Of a stretch of 64,000 nt of DNA, positions 6,908-16,081 are shown in pieces. Within the stretch, counting starts at the first letter, position 1; the number at the start of each line of letters is the position of its first letter. The stretch is from contig NZ_CP116808.1 in the NCBI RefSeq assembly GCF_028464065.1, positions 4,121,501-4,185,500 of the forward strand, in the 5' to 3' direction. Origin of the DNA: Saprospira sp. CCB-QB6 (GTDB lineage: Bacteria > Bacteroidota > Bacteroidia > Chitinophagales > Saprospiraceae). A model generated the notes under the pieces. That model was not told the origin of the DNA. It saw nothing but the letters and a program-made list of their open reading frames with translations, and did not search any database. The position numbers were made by a program, and so were the translations under genes.

Positions 6908-8653
6908 ATGAAATCTAAAAAAGCAGCGAGCTCTCTGCTAAAATTTGCACTCATGGCACTCATCATTATCGTGCTGAATGTTTTAGGCAGCTTTATTTAT
7001 GGTAAAATTGATTTAACAGAGGACCAACGCTTCACACTCAATCCTGCTACCGCAGAGCTTTTGGCTCAACTTCCCAGTGATACAGCCTCTGTGAGCATCG
7101 AAATTTTGCTTGATGGCGAATTTCCTTCTGATTTTCGACATCTACAAAATAACCTTAAAGATTTGATGGGGTTATTTAAGGAACGATCTGGCGGCATGCT
7201 CAATTATCGTTTTGTCAATCCCTTAGATGGTACTGAAGAAGAGGTCAAAGCCTTGCAGCAACAATTGGCCAAACAAAAAATTATGCCTCTGCAAATTAAG
7301 GATGCGCGACAGGGTCGAATGATTTTAGTTTTCCCTTTTGCCATTGTGCGCTCAGGTTACAACTTTGAAGTCATCAATATGATAGAGCTAGGCGATGGGT
7401 ACTATCAGCCTAGTGATATTTCTGCATCTATTAATAGCTTGGAGTATAAATTTGCTGCGGCTATTAAAAAACTACAACTGAAAAGCAAACCCGTAGTTGC
7501 TTTTATCAATAATCATGGGGAATTGCCACTTCGCCATATTTATGGCTTTGAAAAAGCATTGTCTGAAAATTATGGCACCAAGCATGTAGATCTTTCTCGG
7601 CTCAATCAAATTGACTCTTCCGTCAGTTTAGTGGTCATTGCCAAGCCCAAACGTCAATTTAGTTATGATGATCAATTTAAATTGGACCAGTATGTTATGA
7701 ATGGTGGGCGCATTCTTTGGATGATTGACGCCTTGGATATGGAAGATGATAGTTTAGGAAACCCTCAAGGCTTTCATGTTCCTATTCCCAGAGAGCTTGA
7801 CCTTCAAAAGTTGCTTTTTAATTATGGTGTTCGCGTAAATAATAACTTAATCGCTTCTTATGATGCTGCGGCCTTTGGAGGATTACAATCGGGCCCCAAC
7901 CAAAAATCAAATCCAAAATGGTTTTACTATCCGTTAGTCAAACCTTTTGCAACCCCTGAAGAAGGCTTGGAGACAGGTAAATCTGTAATTGATCACCCCA
8001 TTGTGAAAAATTTAGATTTTGTTTTAACAAAATATCCTTCAAGTATTGATACTGTTGGTACAAAAACCAACGTAAAAAAGACACCCTTACTGCGAAGCTC
8101 CAAGTATAGTAAACTACAATATCCTCCCACACGCATTGGTTTTGGTGTCATTGATCCGGCTATTGGACCAGAGGCTTTTACCAAAGGGCATCAAAATGTA
8201 GCTGTTTTGTTAGAGGGGGAATTTGAATCTCATTTTAAAAACCGCCTTCCTCCAGGCACAGAAAATATTTGGAAGCGAGCGGGCAACTACCCTATCCGAA
8301 TGACTAGCCGCCCCAGCAAAATGATTGTCATCTCTGATGGAGATATTGCTTATAATAATTATCATGCGCCCAGCCAAAGACATTATCCGCTAGGTGCGGG
8401 TTTTCTTCCCGATTTTGGACCAAAATTATTTGCCAACCAAGATTTTTTATTGGCTTGTGTAGAATACCTCACAGATGACTCGGGTTTAGTTAATTTACGC
8501 AATAGAGAAATTCGTTTGCGACCATTGGACCAAAAACGCGCCTTTGATCAAGAAAGCCTTTGGCAATTTATCAATTTAGGCATTCCACTAATTGTTTTGG
8601 GTATTTTTGGCCTCATTTACTATTACTTACGTCGACGCAGATACGCAAATTAA
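6908..8653 (+). CDS. gldG: Gliding-associated ABC transporter substrate-binding protein GldG
   Basis: 581 aa. One membrane helix lies at about residues 12-32, then a long periplasmic region, then a C-terminal helix at about 553-575 followed by the basic tail YYYLRRRRYAN. Conserved features of the GldG/auxiliary ABC family are visible: DLTEDQRFTLNPATAELL after the first helix, LNYRFVNPLDG, and KPVVAFINNHGEL. In Flavobacterium GldA, GldF and GldG form an ABC transporter needed for gliding motility; gldA and gldF are not in this window. The start follows immediately after the intergenic region without a Shine-Dalgarno site. A bidirectional terminator follows. Confidence 0.92.
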   Translation: MKSKKAASSLLKFALMALIIIVLNVLGSFIYGKIDLTEDQRFTLNPATAELLAQLPSDTASVSIEILLDGEFPSDFRHLQNNLKDLMGLFKERSGGMLNYRFVNPLDGTEEEVKALQQQLAKQKIMPLQIKDARQGRMILVFPFAIVRSGYNFEVINMIELGDGYYQPSDISASINSLEYKFAAAIKKLQLKSKPVVAFINNHGELPLRHIYGFEKALSENYGTKHVDLSRLNQIDSSVSLVVIAKPKRQFSYDDQFKLDQYVMNGGRILWMIDALDMEDDSLGNPQGFHVPIPRELDLQKLLFNYGVRVNNNLIASYDAAAFGGLQSGPNQKSNPKWFYYPLVKPFATPEEGLETGKSVIDHPIVKNLDFVLTKYPSSIDTVGTKTNVKKTPLLRSSKYSKLQYPPTRIGFGVIDPAIGPEAFTKGHQNVAVLLEGEFESHFKNRLPPGTENIWKRAGNYPIRMTSRPSKMIVISDGDIAYNNYHAPSQRHYPLGAGFLPDFGPKLFANQDFLLACVEYLTDDSGLVNLRNREIRLRPLDQKRAFDQESLWQFINLGIPLIVLGIFGLIYYYLRRRRYAN

Positions 8654-8660
8654 ACGCATA

Positions 8661-8693
8661 AAAAAAGCGAGTAGGAAATCCTACTCGCTTTTT
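8661..8693. terminator. Bidirectional terminator between gldG and 8717-10495
   Basis: AAAAAGCGAGTAGGA-AAT-CCTACTCGCTTTTT: a 10-bp GC-containing stem with A and T runs on both sides, between convergent genes. Confidence 0.9.
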
Positions 8694-8716
8694 ACTTTTA
8701 TGAAGTACTGCTAATA

Positions 8717-10495
8717 TTAGAAAATACTCAACTGTCCTTGATCTATAACTTTTTGTCCAGTGCGCAGACGATAAATCAAAATGCCTTGAGGCAAATTAGG
8801 CAAATTGAGTTGACAGCGGGGACCAACTCCCTCCAACTGATAAAGCAATTGCCCTTGTAAATTATAAATTTCAAATTGTAAGGGAGCTGTTTCAGCAGAA
8901 AGGAGTTCTAAGTTTACGCTATGGCGGGCTGGTTGTGGATAAATTTTCACTTTAGGTGCCATAGGTGCAGCTAACTCATGGCTGTAACTACTAATTATAA
9001 AGTTTTGGCCAAAGGTTCTATAAATTGCTGTGGTAGATGGCTGCTTAAGCTGACCATCCTCTAAAGCTAAATACTGCTGATAAGCCAACTGATTCAGGGC
9101 AGAAGCTTTTGGGTAAAGTTGATAATTCACAAAAACTCGATCGCCTTGGTATAAATTATAATTGGCAAAATTAAAAGTTAAAATTCCTTGTCCAGAAATA
9201 GTCCAATCTAAGCCTGTCAAATTATGGGCACCCAACTGAAAACTACTAGGATCTAACCAAGGTGAAATGGAATCGACCAAGGTTAATACAGCAGTTGTGT
9301 CTGCATCTTGTTTTTCATAAACCAATTGAAATTCTAAGGGCGTAAATAGTTCGACATATTGGTTGCTACCATAGCCTCTAGGAAAGGCGCGACTTAAACT
9401 TGCCGTTCTTTGAGCTTGGCTTTCTTGGGCATCATAAGCAATATGTGCTGCAGCATGATCCTGATAAAACTGCCCCGCAAAATTTGTATTATATCCTCCT
9501 TGGGCATCAGGTTTACAGCCTTCTAAGCTCGCCCAACTCATTTGACTTGAAAGTAAGCGGTTATTTTGCGTTTGTGGCGCTTGAATGCGGTAAGTTGAAC
9601 GTGTTCTTGTCGGAATAATAATCGTATCTGCATCCAAGCTATCTAAGGTACCAATATTGGGCTGACTATACATCACATCATCTTCAATCACAATTAAAGC
9701 TTGGGCGGGCAAAGATTGTCTACCAATATTTCTAGCAATAAATTGAATAGAGTCGCCTAAACAATCTGCAGAAAGGGCCAATTCTCCAATATTATAATCA
9801 ATAATCTGTGGACTAAATTCAGCTCTGACCTTATGCATACTTCCTGGCTCATCATTACAATTGGTATTTACATCAAATGTAAAATGAAAGGCAGAGTCTT
9901 CACTTGGCGCCAAATAAGAATAATTTAGTTGATAACGTTCGTTACCCAAGTTAATTAGCGGGATACTAGAGGTATCAAGGCTCATGCGATCTCCATCTAG
10001 TTCTAGCAATAGATTCCCATTAAACAAAGCCGTATTTCCCAAATTGGCCATATAAACATAATAGCGAGCTGAGCCACAATCGGGAATAAAGTCTGTACTT
10101 AATTCTACAAAGGGAATTGCTCTAGAGGTGGTTACCCTTGCAAAAAGATCTAAAGTATCTACTTGGCTAGGCTGCAGAAGAATGCTGCTATTATGTGCAC
10201 AAAGTGTAAAATAATCATGTTCAAAGGGAAAGTGGACCTCTAAATTATAGAGACTAGCTGGCACATCAAAGCTATAGTAGCCTGTAGAGGAGGTTTTTTG
10301 AAAGTACTGCGTCCCTGAGGTAGAGTCCGTTAGCGAGATAATAATATGTGGCAAATCTTGATCTTGGACCGAAACGTTACAGTTTTGATCCGCGTCGAGA
10401 TATAGGTTACCACTTAAAAAAGCATTTTGGGCCTGGTTACGGCCTAAGAAGAAGAAAGTAAAAAGGCTAAAGAGAAAAATAAGCTTGGTTTTCAT
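8717..10495 (-). CDS. Secreted protein with T9SS type A sorting domain
   Basis: 592 aa. A signal peptide covers residues 1-22 (MKTKLIFLFSLFTFFFLGRNQAQ). Next comes an SdrD-B-like or carboxypeptidase-regulatory-like beta domain (GNLYLDADQNCNVSVQDQDL, about 28-110). Central beta-rich repeats follow, then a segment like DUF7619 (PRGYGSNQYVELFTPLEFQL to about residue 505). The C-terminal about 75 residues form a T9SS type A sorting signal (VKIYPQPARHSVNLELL ... GQLSIF). It should cross the outer membrane by T9SS and be released or attached to the surface. Substrate or adhesive role unknown. Monocistronic. Confidence 0.9.
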   Translation of the reverse strand: MKTKLIFLFSLFTFFFLGRNQAQNAFLSGNLYLDADQNCNVSVQDQDLPHIIISLTDSTSGTQYFQKTSSTGYYSFDVPASLYNLEVHFPFEHDYFTLCAHNSSILLQPSQVDTLDLFARVTTSRAIPFVELSTDFIPDCGSARYYVYMANLGNTALFNGNLLLELDGDRMSLDTSSIPLINLGNERYQLNYSYLAPSEDSAFHFTFDVNTNCNDEPGSMHKVRAEFSPQIIDYNIGELALSADCLGDSIQFIARNIGRQSLPAQALIVIEDDVMYSQPNIGTLDSLDADTIIIPTRTRSTYRIQAPQTQNNRLLSSQMSWASLEGCKPDAQGGYNTNFAGQFYQDHAAAHIAYDAQESQAQRTASLSRAFPRGYGSNQYVELFTPLEFQLVYEKQDADTTAVLTLVDSISPWLDPSSFQLGAHNLTGLDWTISGQGILTFNFANYNLYQGDRVFVNYQLYPKASALNQLAYQQYLALEDGQLKQPSTTAIYRTFGQNFIISSYSHELAAPMAPKVKIYPQPARHSVNLELLSAETAPLQFEIYNLQGQLLYQLEGVGPRCQLNLPNLPQGILIYRLRTGQKVIDQGQLSIF

Positions 10496-10722
10496 AAGAC
10501 ATTTTATTTTGCGGTGGAGGGAGACTTTGTTTTAAAATGAGTTTTCTGAGCAGGGAATAAGCCATTAAACTTTAGGTGTTCGGTCCTTTGGTCATCAAGA
10601 ATATTCGAAGCTATTTAAGGTTATTTCCATATTACAAAGAAAAGAAATAGCTCCTGTAGTTTAGAATCTATTTTAGCCCCTTTGTCAAGCTAAAAATTGG
10701 AAAGACAAGCTTTATACTTATC

Positions 10723-10754
10723 TTTGATTAAATTTTGTCAAAAAACTAATTTTG
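10723..10754 (+). promoter_or_regulatory. Promoter for the 10931-13534 operon
   Basis: TTTG at 10723-10726, exactly 20 bases, then TAATTTTG at 10747-10754. Transcription would begin near 10761, eight or so bases before repeat R4, so R4 would lie inside the 5' leader of the mRNA. Confidence 0.65.
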
Positions 10755-10768
10755 CTTATTGATCCAAT

Positions 10769-10911
10769 GGCCCAGCGCTGCGGAGCGGTGGCCCGCAGGG
10801 CCAGACCGAGTTTTTTTGAGCGAAGCGAAAAAAACGCAGGGCCGAGCGAACAGCGAGCCGCGCAGCATAGCGGCGGCCAACCGAGGCGAAGCCGAGCTGG
10901 CCGCGGGCCCC
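10769..10911 (-). repeat. Structured intergenic repeat R4
   Basis: In element orientation outer arms are GGCCC/GGGCC. Hairpin 1 is long (GCGGCCAGCTCGGC-TTCG-CCTCGGTTGGCCGC) and hairpin 2 is GTTTTTTTCGC/GCTCAAAAAAAC. It ends 19 bases before the start codon of the next gene and lies downstream of a good promoter, so its complement is probably transcribed as mRNA leader. Confidence 0.85.
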
Positions 10912-10930
10912 AAAATAAAAACAGAAACAA

Positions 10931-12367
10931 ATGTATAAATCAAAGCTCATTCATTTATTTGCCTTGCTTTCTGCCAGTCAGCGTTTAGGTATTAGAAAAT
11001 GGTTGCAATCTCCAGCGCACAACCAACGAGCGGATATTTGGGCGCTTTGGACTTATATGGAAGATCAGGGGCCAGAGGCAGCGCCCAAAGCTTGGGAAAA
11101 AGCAAAAGTATTTGAGGCGATTTTTGGACGAACTTATAGGAAGGAAGAAGATTCGCTTTTGCGTTATGCCCAATCTTTTTTGTTGCAGCAAATTGAAGAA
11201 TTTTTAATTGCCGAGCAGCTCGATCAAATGCCATTGTACAAAGCTGAGCTTTTGGCCAAAGCCTATCAGCAAATTGGGTTAAGCAAGCACTTAGGTCAAC
11301 AGACCGATAAATGGGAACGGCAACTGGAGCGTCAGCCCCAGCGCGCATCAGCTTATCGTAAAGGGCAATACGCCTTGGCCAAATTGCGCTATAAAGAAGA
11401 AGCCAAAGCTGGAAAAAGTAGAAACGCGCCTAAAAATTTACCCGCTTTAGGACATTGGTTGGATAGCGAATATCGTCTGCGAAAATTGCGGCAAGCTTGT
11501 TTATTTCTGGCCCATCAGGCCGTTTATAAAACGCAATATGATTTTGGGTTGCTGCCTGCTGTTTTAGCACAAATCGAGGCACAAACAGAGTTGTTGGAAG
11601 ACAAAGCTTTGGCGCTTTATTACCATTGTTATCGTCTACAATCTTCTGTAGACGCAGAAGAAGATTTTCGAGAGCTTAAGCGTTTGTTGTTAAGCGAAAA
11701 AAATATTTTGCCCGATGAACAATTGCGAGAACTTTATCAATTAGCTATAAATTTTTGTACCAAGCAAGTCAATTTACAGCGGCCTGGTTATGAAGACTAC
11801 TTTGAAGAAATGTTTGCTCTTTACCGTGCTGGATTAAATGAAAACCTATTGCTTGAGCAGGGATTAATTAGCCCTTTTGCCTTTAAAAACATTGTTAGCG
11901 TAGGCCTTTGGCTCAAAGCATACGATTGGGTGGCAAATTTTATTAAAGATTATGAAAACGCTTTGCCCAAAGCTCATCAAGCGGCTTATGCCCGCTTTTC
12001 TTGGGCCAAACTCGCCTTGGAAAAAGAGCAGTATGCAAAAGCCCAAGAGCTGCTTTTGCAACAAGAGTTTGCCGACCTTTTTATGCAACTCAATGCGCGA
12101 GTGATGTTGCTCAAAATTTATTATGCGCTAGAAGAATTTGATCTTTTGGAATCCTTTTTGGCCAGCTTCCGAAGCTTTGTCAATAGAAAAAAAAGAGCGC
12201 AAAAATTGCGCTCCTATCATCAGGAAAATTATCTCAATATTATTAGCTTCTGCCGCAAATTATTGCAGCTCAATCCCTACGATCGCCAAGAGAAAAAAAA
12301 CTTGCGGCAACAAATTGAAGATTGTAGCATTTTGACCGAAAGAAGATGGTTTCTTCAACAACTCTAA
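10931..12367 (+). CDS. Helical TPR-like protein, 478 aa, function unknown
   Basis: Starts MYKSKLIHLFALLSASQRLG. It has no signal peptide: the N-terminal segment reads like an amphipathic helix of a small helical domain. The whole protein is rich in Leu, Ala, Gln and Tyr, with helix pairs such as LYYHCYRLQSSVDAEEDF and KLALEKEQYAKAQELLLQ, which suggests degenerate TPR-type repeats. No catalytic motif is seen. The next gene, a secreted amidase, starts 9 bases after its stop, so they form one operon, and a role connected with the cell envelope is possible but unproven. The leader contains repeat R4. Confidence 0.8.
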   Translation: MYKSKLIHLFALLSASQRLGIRKWLQSPAHNQRADIWALWTYMEDQGPEAAPKAWEKAKVFEAIFGRTYRKEEDSLLRYAQSFLLQQIEEFLIAEQLDQMPLYKAELLAKAYQQIGLSKHLGQQTDKWERQLERQPQRASAYRKGQYALAKLRYKEEAKAGKSRNAPKNLPALGHWLDSEYRLRKLRQACLFLAHQAVYKTQYDFGLLPAVLAQIEAQTELLEDKALALYYHCYRLQSSVDAEEDFRELKRLLLSEKNILPDEQLRELYQLAINFCTKQVNLQRPGYEDYFEEMFALYRAGLNENLLLEQGLISPFAFKNIVSVGLWLKAYDWVANFIKDYENALPKAHQAAYARFSWAKLALEKEQYAKAQELLLQQEFADLFMQLNARVMLLKIYYALEEFDLLESFLASFRSFVNRKKRAQKLRSYHQENYLNIISFCRKLLQLNPYDRQEKKNLRQQIEDCSILTERRWFLQQL

Positions 12368-12376
12368 TCCTTCATT

Positions 12377-13534
12377 ATGAAATTATTTTTCGCCTCTCTT
12401 TTTCTTATTCTGCTTCATCTACTTCCACTAAATGCTCAATCTTATCTGAGTGTGACCGCCAAAAGAGGCGATGGTATTCTGGTCCTTTTAGGCCGCTATG
12501 GCTTGGATCGCAGCCCTTGCAACCTCAAAAAGTTTTGCCAGCTCAATAAACTCAAAGAAACTGATTACTTGATGGTGGGCAAAAATTATAAACTCCCCAT
12601 TTTAGAATATAAATATAATGGAAAATCTATCCGCTCTACGGTCGGAATTTCAAGCTGGCAAAGGGCCAAACAAATTGAACGCTACAATGAAAGTATGGAG
12701 CTTTTTCGACTAAAAACAAGCTTCAAAACTAAAAATGCTCCTCTTTGGTACCCCCACCACCTAAAAGCTTGCGCAGTTAACTTAGAAGAACATATTCCCA
12801 AAGGCCGACATTTTTCCATTTTTGGGAAAGAATTTGCCGATGTCCCTTTAAAGGATAAAAAATTAGCCGGAGCCGTCTATTATTTGGTTTCTGGACATGG
12901 CGGGCCCGACCCCGGTGCTGTGGCTACTTATAAAGGAAAACCCATTTGCGAGGACGAATATGCTTATGATATTACTTTGCGATTGGCCCGTGAATTACTA
13001 TCACATGGCGCTTTGGTCTACCTCATTGTTCGTGATGCCAATGATGGAATTCGACAATTGGAATATTTACCCAAAGATGAAGATGAACGCTGTTGGCCCA
13101 GCGAAACTATTCCAAAAGGACAAAGTGAACGCTTAAGCCAACGCTCTGATATCATCAATGAATTGTATCGAGAAAATTTGCGAAAAGGACTCTATTATCA
13201 ACGCTTAGTAGAAATTCACGTCGATTCCCGCTCTAAAAAACAACGCATCGATTTGTTTTTCTATCATTATCCCGAAAGTCTGCGCGGCAGAGAACTCGCC
13301 CGCCGTTTGCATCAACATATTCGCGGAAAATATCAACAACATCGAGCCTCTGGAGAATATAAAGGCACCGTGAAAGCTCGTGATTTACACATGCTTCGAG
13401 AAGTTATTCCCACTCCCGTTTTTATTGAAGTTGGCAATATTCAAAACCCCAAAGACCAAAAACGCATTTTGCTGCCCGCCAACCGCCAAGCTCTGGCCGA
13501 TTGGCTAGCCGAAGGCTTGATGAAAGATTATTAA
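12377..13534 (+). CDS. Secreted N-acetylmuramoyl-L-alanine amidase
   Basis: 385 aa with a signal peptide at residues 1-20 (MKLFFASLFLILLHLLPLNA). Residues about 22-75 resemble a LysM-like domain (RGDGILVLLGRYGL ... LKETDYLMVGKNYKLP). The Amidase_3 fold follows from about 165, with the zinc ligands visible: H174 in SGHGGPDPGA, Glu in ICEDEYAYDITLR, His in VEIHVDSR, and the catalytic Glu in VFIEVGNIQNP. It should cut the bond between MurNAc and L-Ala in peptidoglycan, as in daughter-cell separation or wall remodelling. Second gene of the operon with 10931-12367. Confidence 0.92.
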   Translation: MKLFFASLFLILLHLLPLNAQSYLSVTAKRGDGILVLLGRYGLDRSPCNLKKFCQLNKLKETDYLMVGKNYKLPILEYKYNGKSIRSTVGISSWQRAKQIERYNESMELFRLKTSFKTKNAPLWYPHHLKACAVNLEEHIPKGRHFSIFGKEFADVPLKDKKLAGAVYYLVSGHGGPDPGAVATYKGKPICEDEYAYDITLRLARELLSHGALVYLIVRDANDGIRQLEYLPKDEDERCWPSETIPKGQSERLSQRSDIINELYRENLRKGLYYQRLVEIHVDSRSKKQRIDLFFYHYPESLRGRELARRLHQHIRGKYQQHRASGEYKGTVKARDLHMLREVIPTPVFIEVGNIQNPKDQKRILLPANRQALADWLAEGLMKDY

Positions 13535-13554
13535 GCCTTGTTTTTTTATTTTTT

Positions 13555-13682
13555 GGGGCTGCCCTTCACTTCGTTCAGGTCGGGCTGTGTCGCAGCTCGC
13601 TGATCGCTCGGCCCTGCGTTTTTTTCGCTGCGCTCAAAAAAACTGGGTCTGGCCTACGGCCACTGCTATCCATCCCTCAGCC
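13555..13682 (+). repeat. Structured intergenic repeat R5 (subtype GGGGCTG)
   Basis: Outer arms GGCTG/CAGCC, a compensated change from the GGCCT/AGGCC form. Hairpin 2 is GTTTTTTTCGC/GCTCAAAAAAAC and hairpin 3 is TGGCC-TAC-GGCCA. An extra hairpin GGCCC-TTC-GGGCC with T5 follows at 13686-13703. It begins 20 bases after the amidase stop and lies between convergent genes. Confidence 0.85.
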
Positions 13683-13760
13683 AGCGGCCCTTCGGGCCTT
13701 TTTAGGACCAAAGAAAAAAGGGGCAAAAGGGCCAAAAGTAAAAATGCGGTTGAGCGGCCA

Positions 13761-13808
13761 CAACAAGAACTTTAGTTCGCAGTTCGACGACCGTAGGGAG
13801 TAACCGCC
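13761..13808 (+). repeat. 48-bp repeat (family B), copy 1
   Basis: 48 bases from CAACAAGAACTTTAG to GAGTAACCGCC, identical to 21340-21387. It contains the small hairpin GAACTTTAGTTC and the motif CAGTTCGACGACCGTAGGGAGTA. Shorter relatives of that motif occur at 19585-19609 and 27732-27755. It is flanked by GGCC on both sides, as the larger repeats are. Confidence 0.75.
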
Positions 13809-13839
13809 TGCCTTAGGCAAGAGGCCCAAAAAAAACAAA

Positions 13840-14925
13840 CTATTTCTGCGCCTTACCGACTAGATAAAATGCTACAAAAGTAAAAATGATATTGGGCGTC
13901 CAAACGCCCAAAAGTGGGGAGAGCCCACCATGAGTAGAAAAGGTCATAGAAAACTTAGACATAAAAATATAGAGCGCACAGACCAGCATCCCCATAACGA
14001 TATGCATGCCCATTCCACCTCGGGTTTTTCGGGCCGCAATAGACACCCCAATGAGTGTAAGAATTAAAATGCTGAAGGGGTCGGCGGAGCGGCGATGATA
14101 TTCGACTTCAAAAACTGTGGTACTGCCCAAACCTTTGGCTTTTTCCTGTTCGATATAAGCCAAGATTTCTCGGCTATTCATGGCATCTTTAAGGTTTTTT
14201 CGTCGGGCCAAATCGCCTGCATTTAGGGGCAACAGAGTATCCATTTTAGCTCCTTTAACAATAGCCTCTTGTAAGCCATCAACATAGCGAGCGTGATAGT
14301 TAATCAACTCCCATTTATTGGGATATTCAACTAATTTGATGCGGTTCGCCTCTAGTGTATAAGGGCGATCTACGCCATTACTATCATAGCGGATCAGGGC
14401 AAAATTGCGTCCTGTACTATCTTTTCGATTATAATGTTGGATATAAATTTCTTCTTGTGGGCTCACAAAAAGGTGAATATTATCCTTTGGGCCATCAAAG
14501 TTATTTTTCCGGATATAGGTGTTTTCGAAGCGAGTACGGTCCTTATTGAGTTCTGGAAAAATAAAGTGGTTGGCATAGAGGTGAAAGCCTGCAATAATAG
14601 CGGCGCCCATCATAAAAGGCCGCAACAGCCGCCAAAAGCTAATTCCATTACCAATAATGGCAATAATTTCAGAATTGGCGGCTAGGCGGGAGCAAAAATA
14701 AATGACCGCAATCAGGGCATAAAGTGGAAAAAGCATGCTACTGATATAGGGCACAAAATTGAGATAGTAGTCAAAGACCACCTCGGTCCATTTTGGGCCA
14801 TTGGCTAAGCTATCCACCTTTTCTGAAAAATCAATAACTACCGTGAGCATGCCCATCAATAGAATGATAAAGAAAAAAGTGGCGAGATAGCGAAAAAGGA
14901 TGTAGCGATCAATAATTTTTAGCAT
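13840..14925 (-). CDS. LptF/LptG family permease
   Basis: 361 aa YjgP/YjgQ-family membrane protein. The LptF/G permeases with the ATPase LptB extract lipopolysaccharide from the inner membrane and pass it to LptC/LptA. Membrane helices are predicted near residues 12-35, 55-80, 98-115, and three more after about 275 (ILILTLIGVSIAA, MHIVMGMLVCALYIFMS, IIFTFVAFYLVG). The N-terminus IDRYILFRYLATFFF is typical, and a soluble beta-jellyroll domain lies at about 125-270. It is the second gene of a pair with tgt, 6 bases apart. Sequence alone does not separate LptF from LptG. Confidence 0.9.
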   Translation of the reverse strand: MLKIIDRYILFRYLATFFFIILLMGMLTVVIDFSEKVDSLANGPKWTEVVFDYYLNFVPYISSMLFPLYALIAVIYFCSRLAANSEIIAIIGNGISFWRLLRPFMMGAAIIAGFHLYANHFIFPELNKDRTRFENTYIRKNNFDGPKDNIHLFVSPQEEIYIQHYNRKDSTGRNFALIRYDSNGVDRPYTLEANRIKLVEYPNKWELINYHARYVDGLQEAIVKGAKMDTLLPLNAGDLARRKNLKDAMNSREILAYIEQEKAKGLGSTTVFEVEYHRRSADPFSILILTLIGVSIAARKTRGGMGMHIVMGMLVCALYIFMSKFSMTFSTHGGLSPLLGVWTPNIIFTFVAFYLVGKAQK

Positions 14926-14931
14926 AAAAGG

Positions 14932-16062
14932 CTAGCGTTTTTGCTCTAAAATAGGCACCAATTCGTCTTTCCAAGCGCGGAAACTTCCATCTAAGATGCG
15001 TTCACGGGCTTCTCGGACCAGCTCCAGATAAAAGCTGAGGTTGTGCAAGGTAGCAATTTGCATCCCCAAAAGTTCATTGACGGTAAAGAGGTGACGCAAA
15101 TAAGCTTTTGTATGTTGTTGGCTAGTGGGATTAGGCGCATCCTCATCAATAGGAGAGAAATCGTCCTTCCACTTTTTATTTTTGATATTGAGTTTTCCTT
15201 TGCGGGTAAAAATCAAACCATGACGAGCATTTCGAGTAGGCATCACACAATCAAACATATCCACGCCCAAAGCAATACACTCCAAAATATTGGCGGGAGT
15301 TCCCACGCCCATGAGATAACGGGGTTTATCCGTTGGCAATTGGCTACAGACCAAATCCGTCATGGCATACATTTCTTCTTTGGGCTCTCCCACCGAGAGT
15401 CCACCAATGGCAATCCCCAAATCGGCATATTGGGCCACAGTTTCGGCAGATTTTAGGCGCAAGTCCTTATATACACTTCCCTGTACAATTGGGAAAAGCG
15501 ACTGCGGATAACCATATTTAGGTTCTGTTTCCTTAAAGCGAGTATAACAGCGCTTGAGCCAGCGATGTGTAAGCTCCATTGACTTTTTGGCGTAGCGATA
15601 ATCGCAGGGATAAGGCGTACATTCGTCAAAGGCCATAATGATATCGGCCCCAATAGAACGCTGAATATCCATCACACCTTCTGGGCTAAACAAATGTTTG
15701 CTTCCATCAATATGAGAAGCGAAAGTAGCTCCTTCTTCTTTGATTTTTCGGCGGTGGGCCAATGAAAAAACCTGAAATCCCCCGCTATCGGTCAAAATAG
15801 GACCTTGCCAATTCATAAATTGATGCAATCCCCCCGCTTTTTCGAGCAGTTCGGTCCCTGGACGCAGATAAAGGTGATAGGTATTGCCCAAAATAATTTT
15901 GGCTTTAATATCTTCGCTCAACTCTTTTTGATGAACTCCTTTTACGGTTCCGATTGTCCCCACGGGCATAAAAATCGGGGTGGGAATCTGGCCATGCGCT
16001 GTTTGTAGTGTCCCTACGCGGGCCTGACTCTGCGGATCGCTATGTTCTAGCTCAAATTTCAT
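14932..16062 (-). CDS. tgt: tRNA-guanine transglycosylase (queuine tRNA-ribosyltransferase)
   Basis: 376 aa from ATG at 16062 (MKFELEHSDPQSQARVG), the usual start and length of the family. The frame also offers ATGs at 16083 and 16134. The enzyme replaces the wobble guanine of Asp, Asn, His and Tyr tRNAs with the queuosine precursor. Visible motifs are GNTYHLYLRPG, TDSGGFQVFSL, the nucleophile in MAFDECTPYP and GGLSVGEPKEEM. The C-terminal zinc loop is unusual: where most bacterial enzymes have CxCxxC, this one reads EDAPNPTSQQHTKAYLRH, with no cysteine. Operon with the downstream LptF/G gene. Confidence 0.95.
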   Translation of the reverse strand: MKFELEHSDPQSQARVGTLQTAHGQIPTPIFMPVGTIGTVKGVHQKELSEDIKAKIILGNTYHLYLRPGTELLEKAGGLHQFMNWQGPILTDSGGFQVFSLAHRRKIKEEGATFASHIDGSKHLFSPEGVMDIQRSIGADIIMAFDECTPYPCDYRYAKKSMELTHRWLKRCYTRFKETEPKYGYPQSLFPIVQGSVYKDLRLKSAETVAQYADLGIAIGGLSVGEPKEEMYAMTDLVCSQLPTDKPRYLMGVGTPANILECIALGVDMFDCVMPTRNARHGLIFTRKGKLNIKNKKWKDDFSPIDEDAPNPTSQQHTKAYLRHLFTVNELLGMQIATLHNLSFYLELVREARERILDGSFRAWKDELVPILEQKR

Positions 16063-16081
16063 TTCTGTATGCAGCTCGGGC

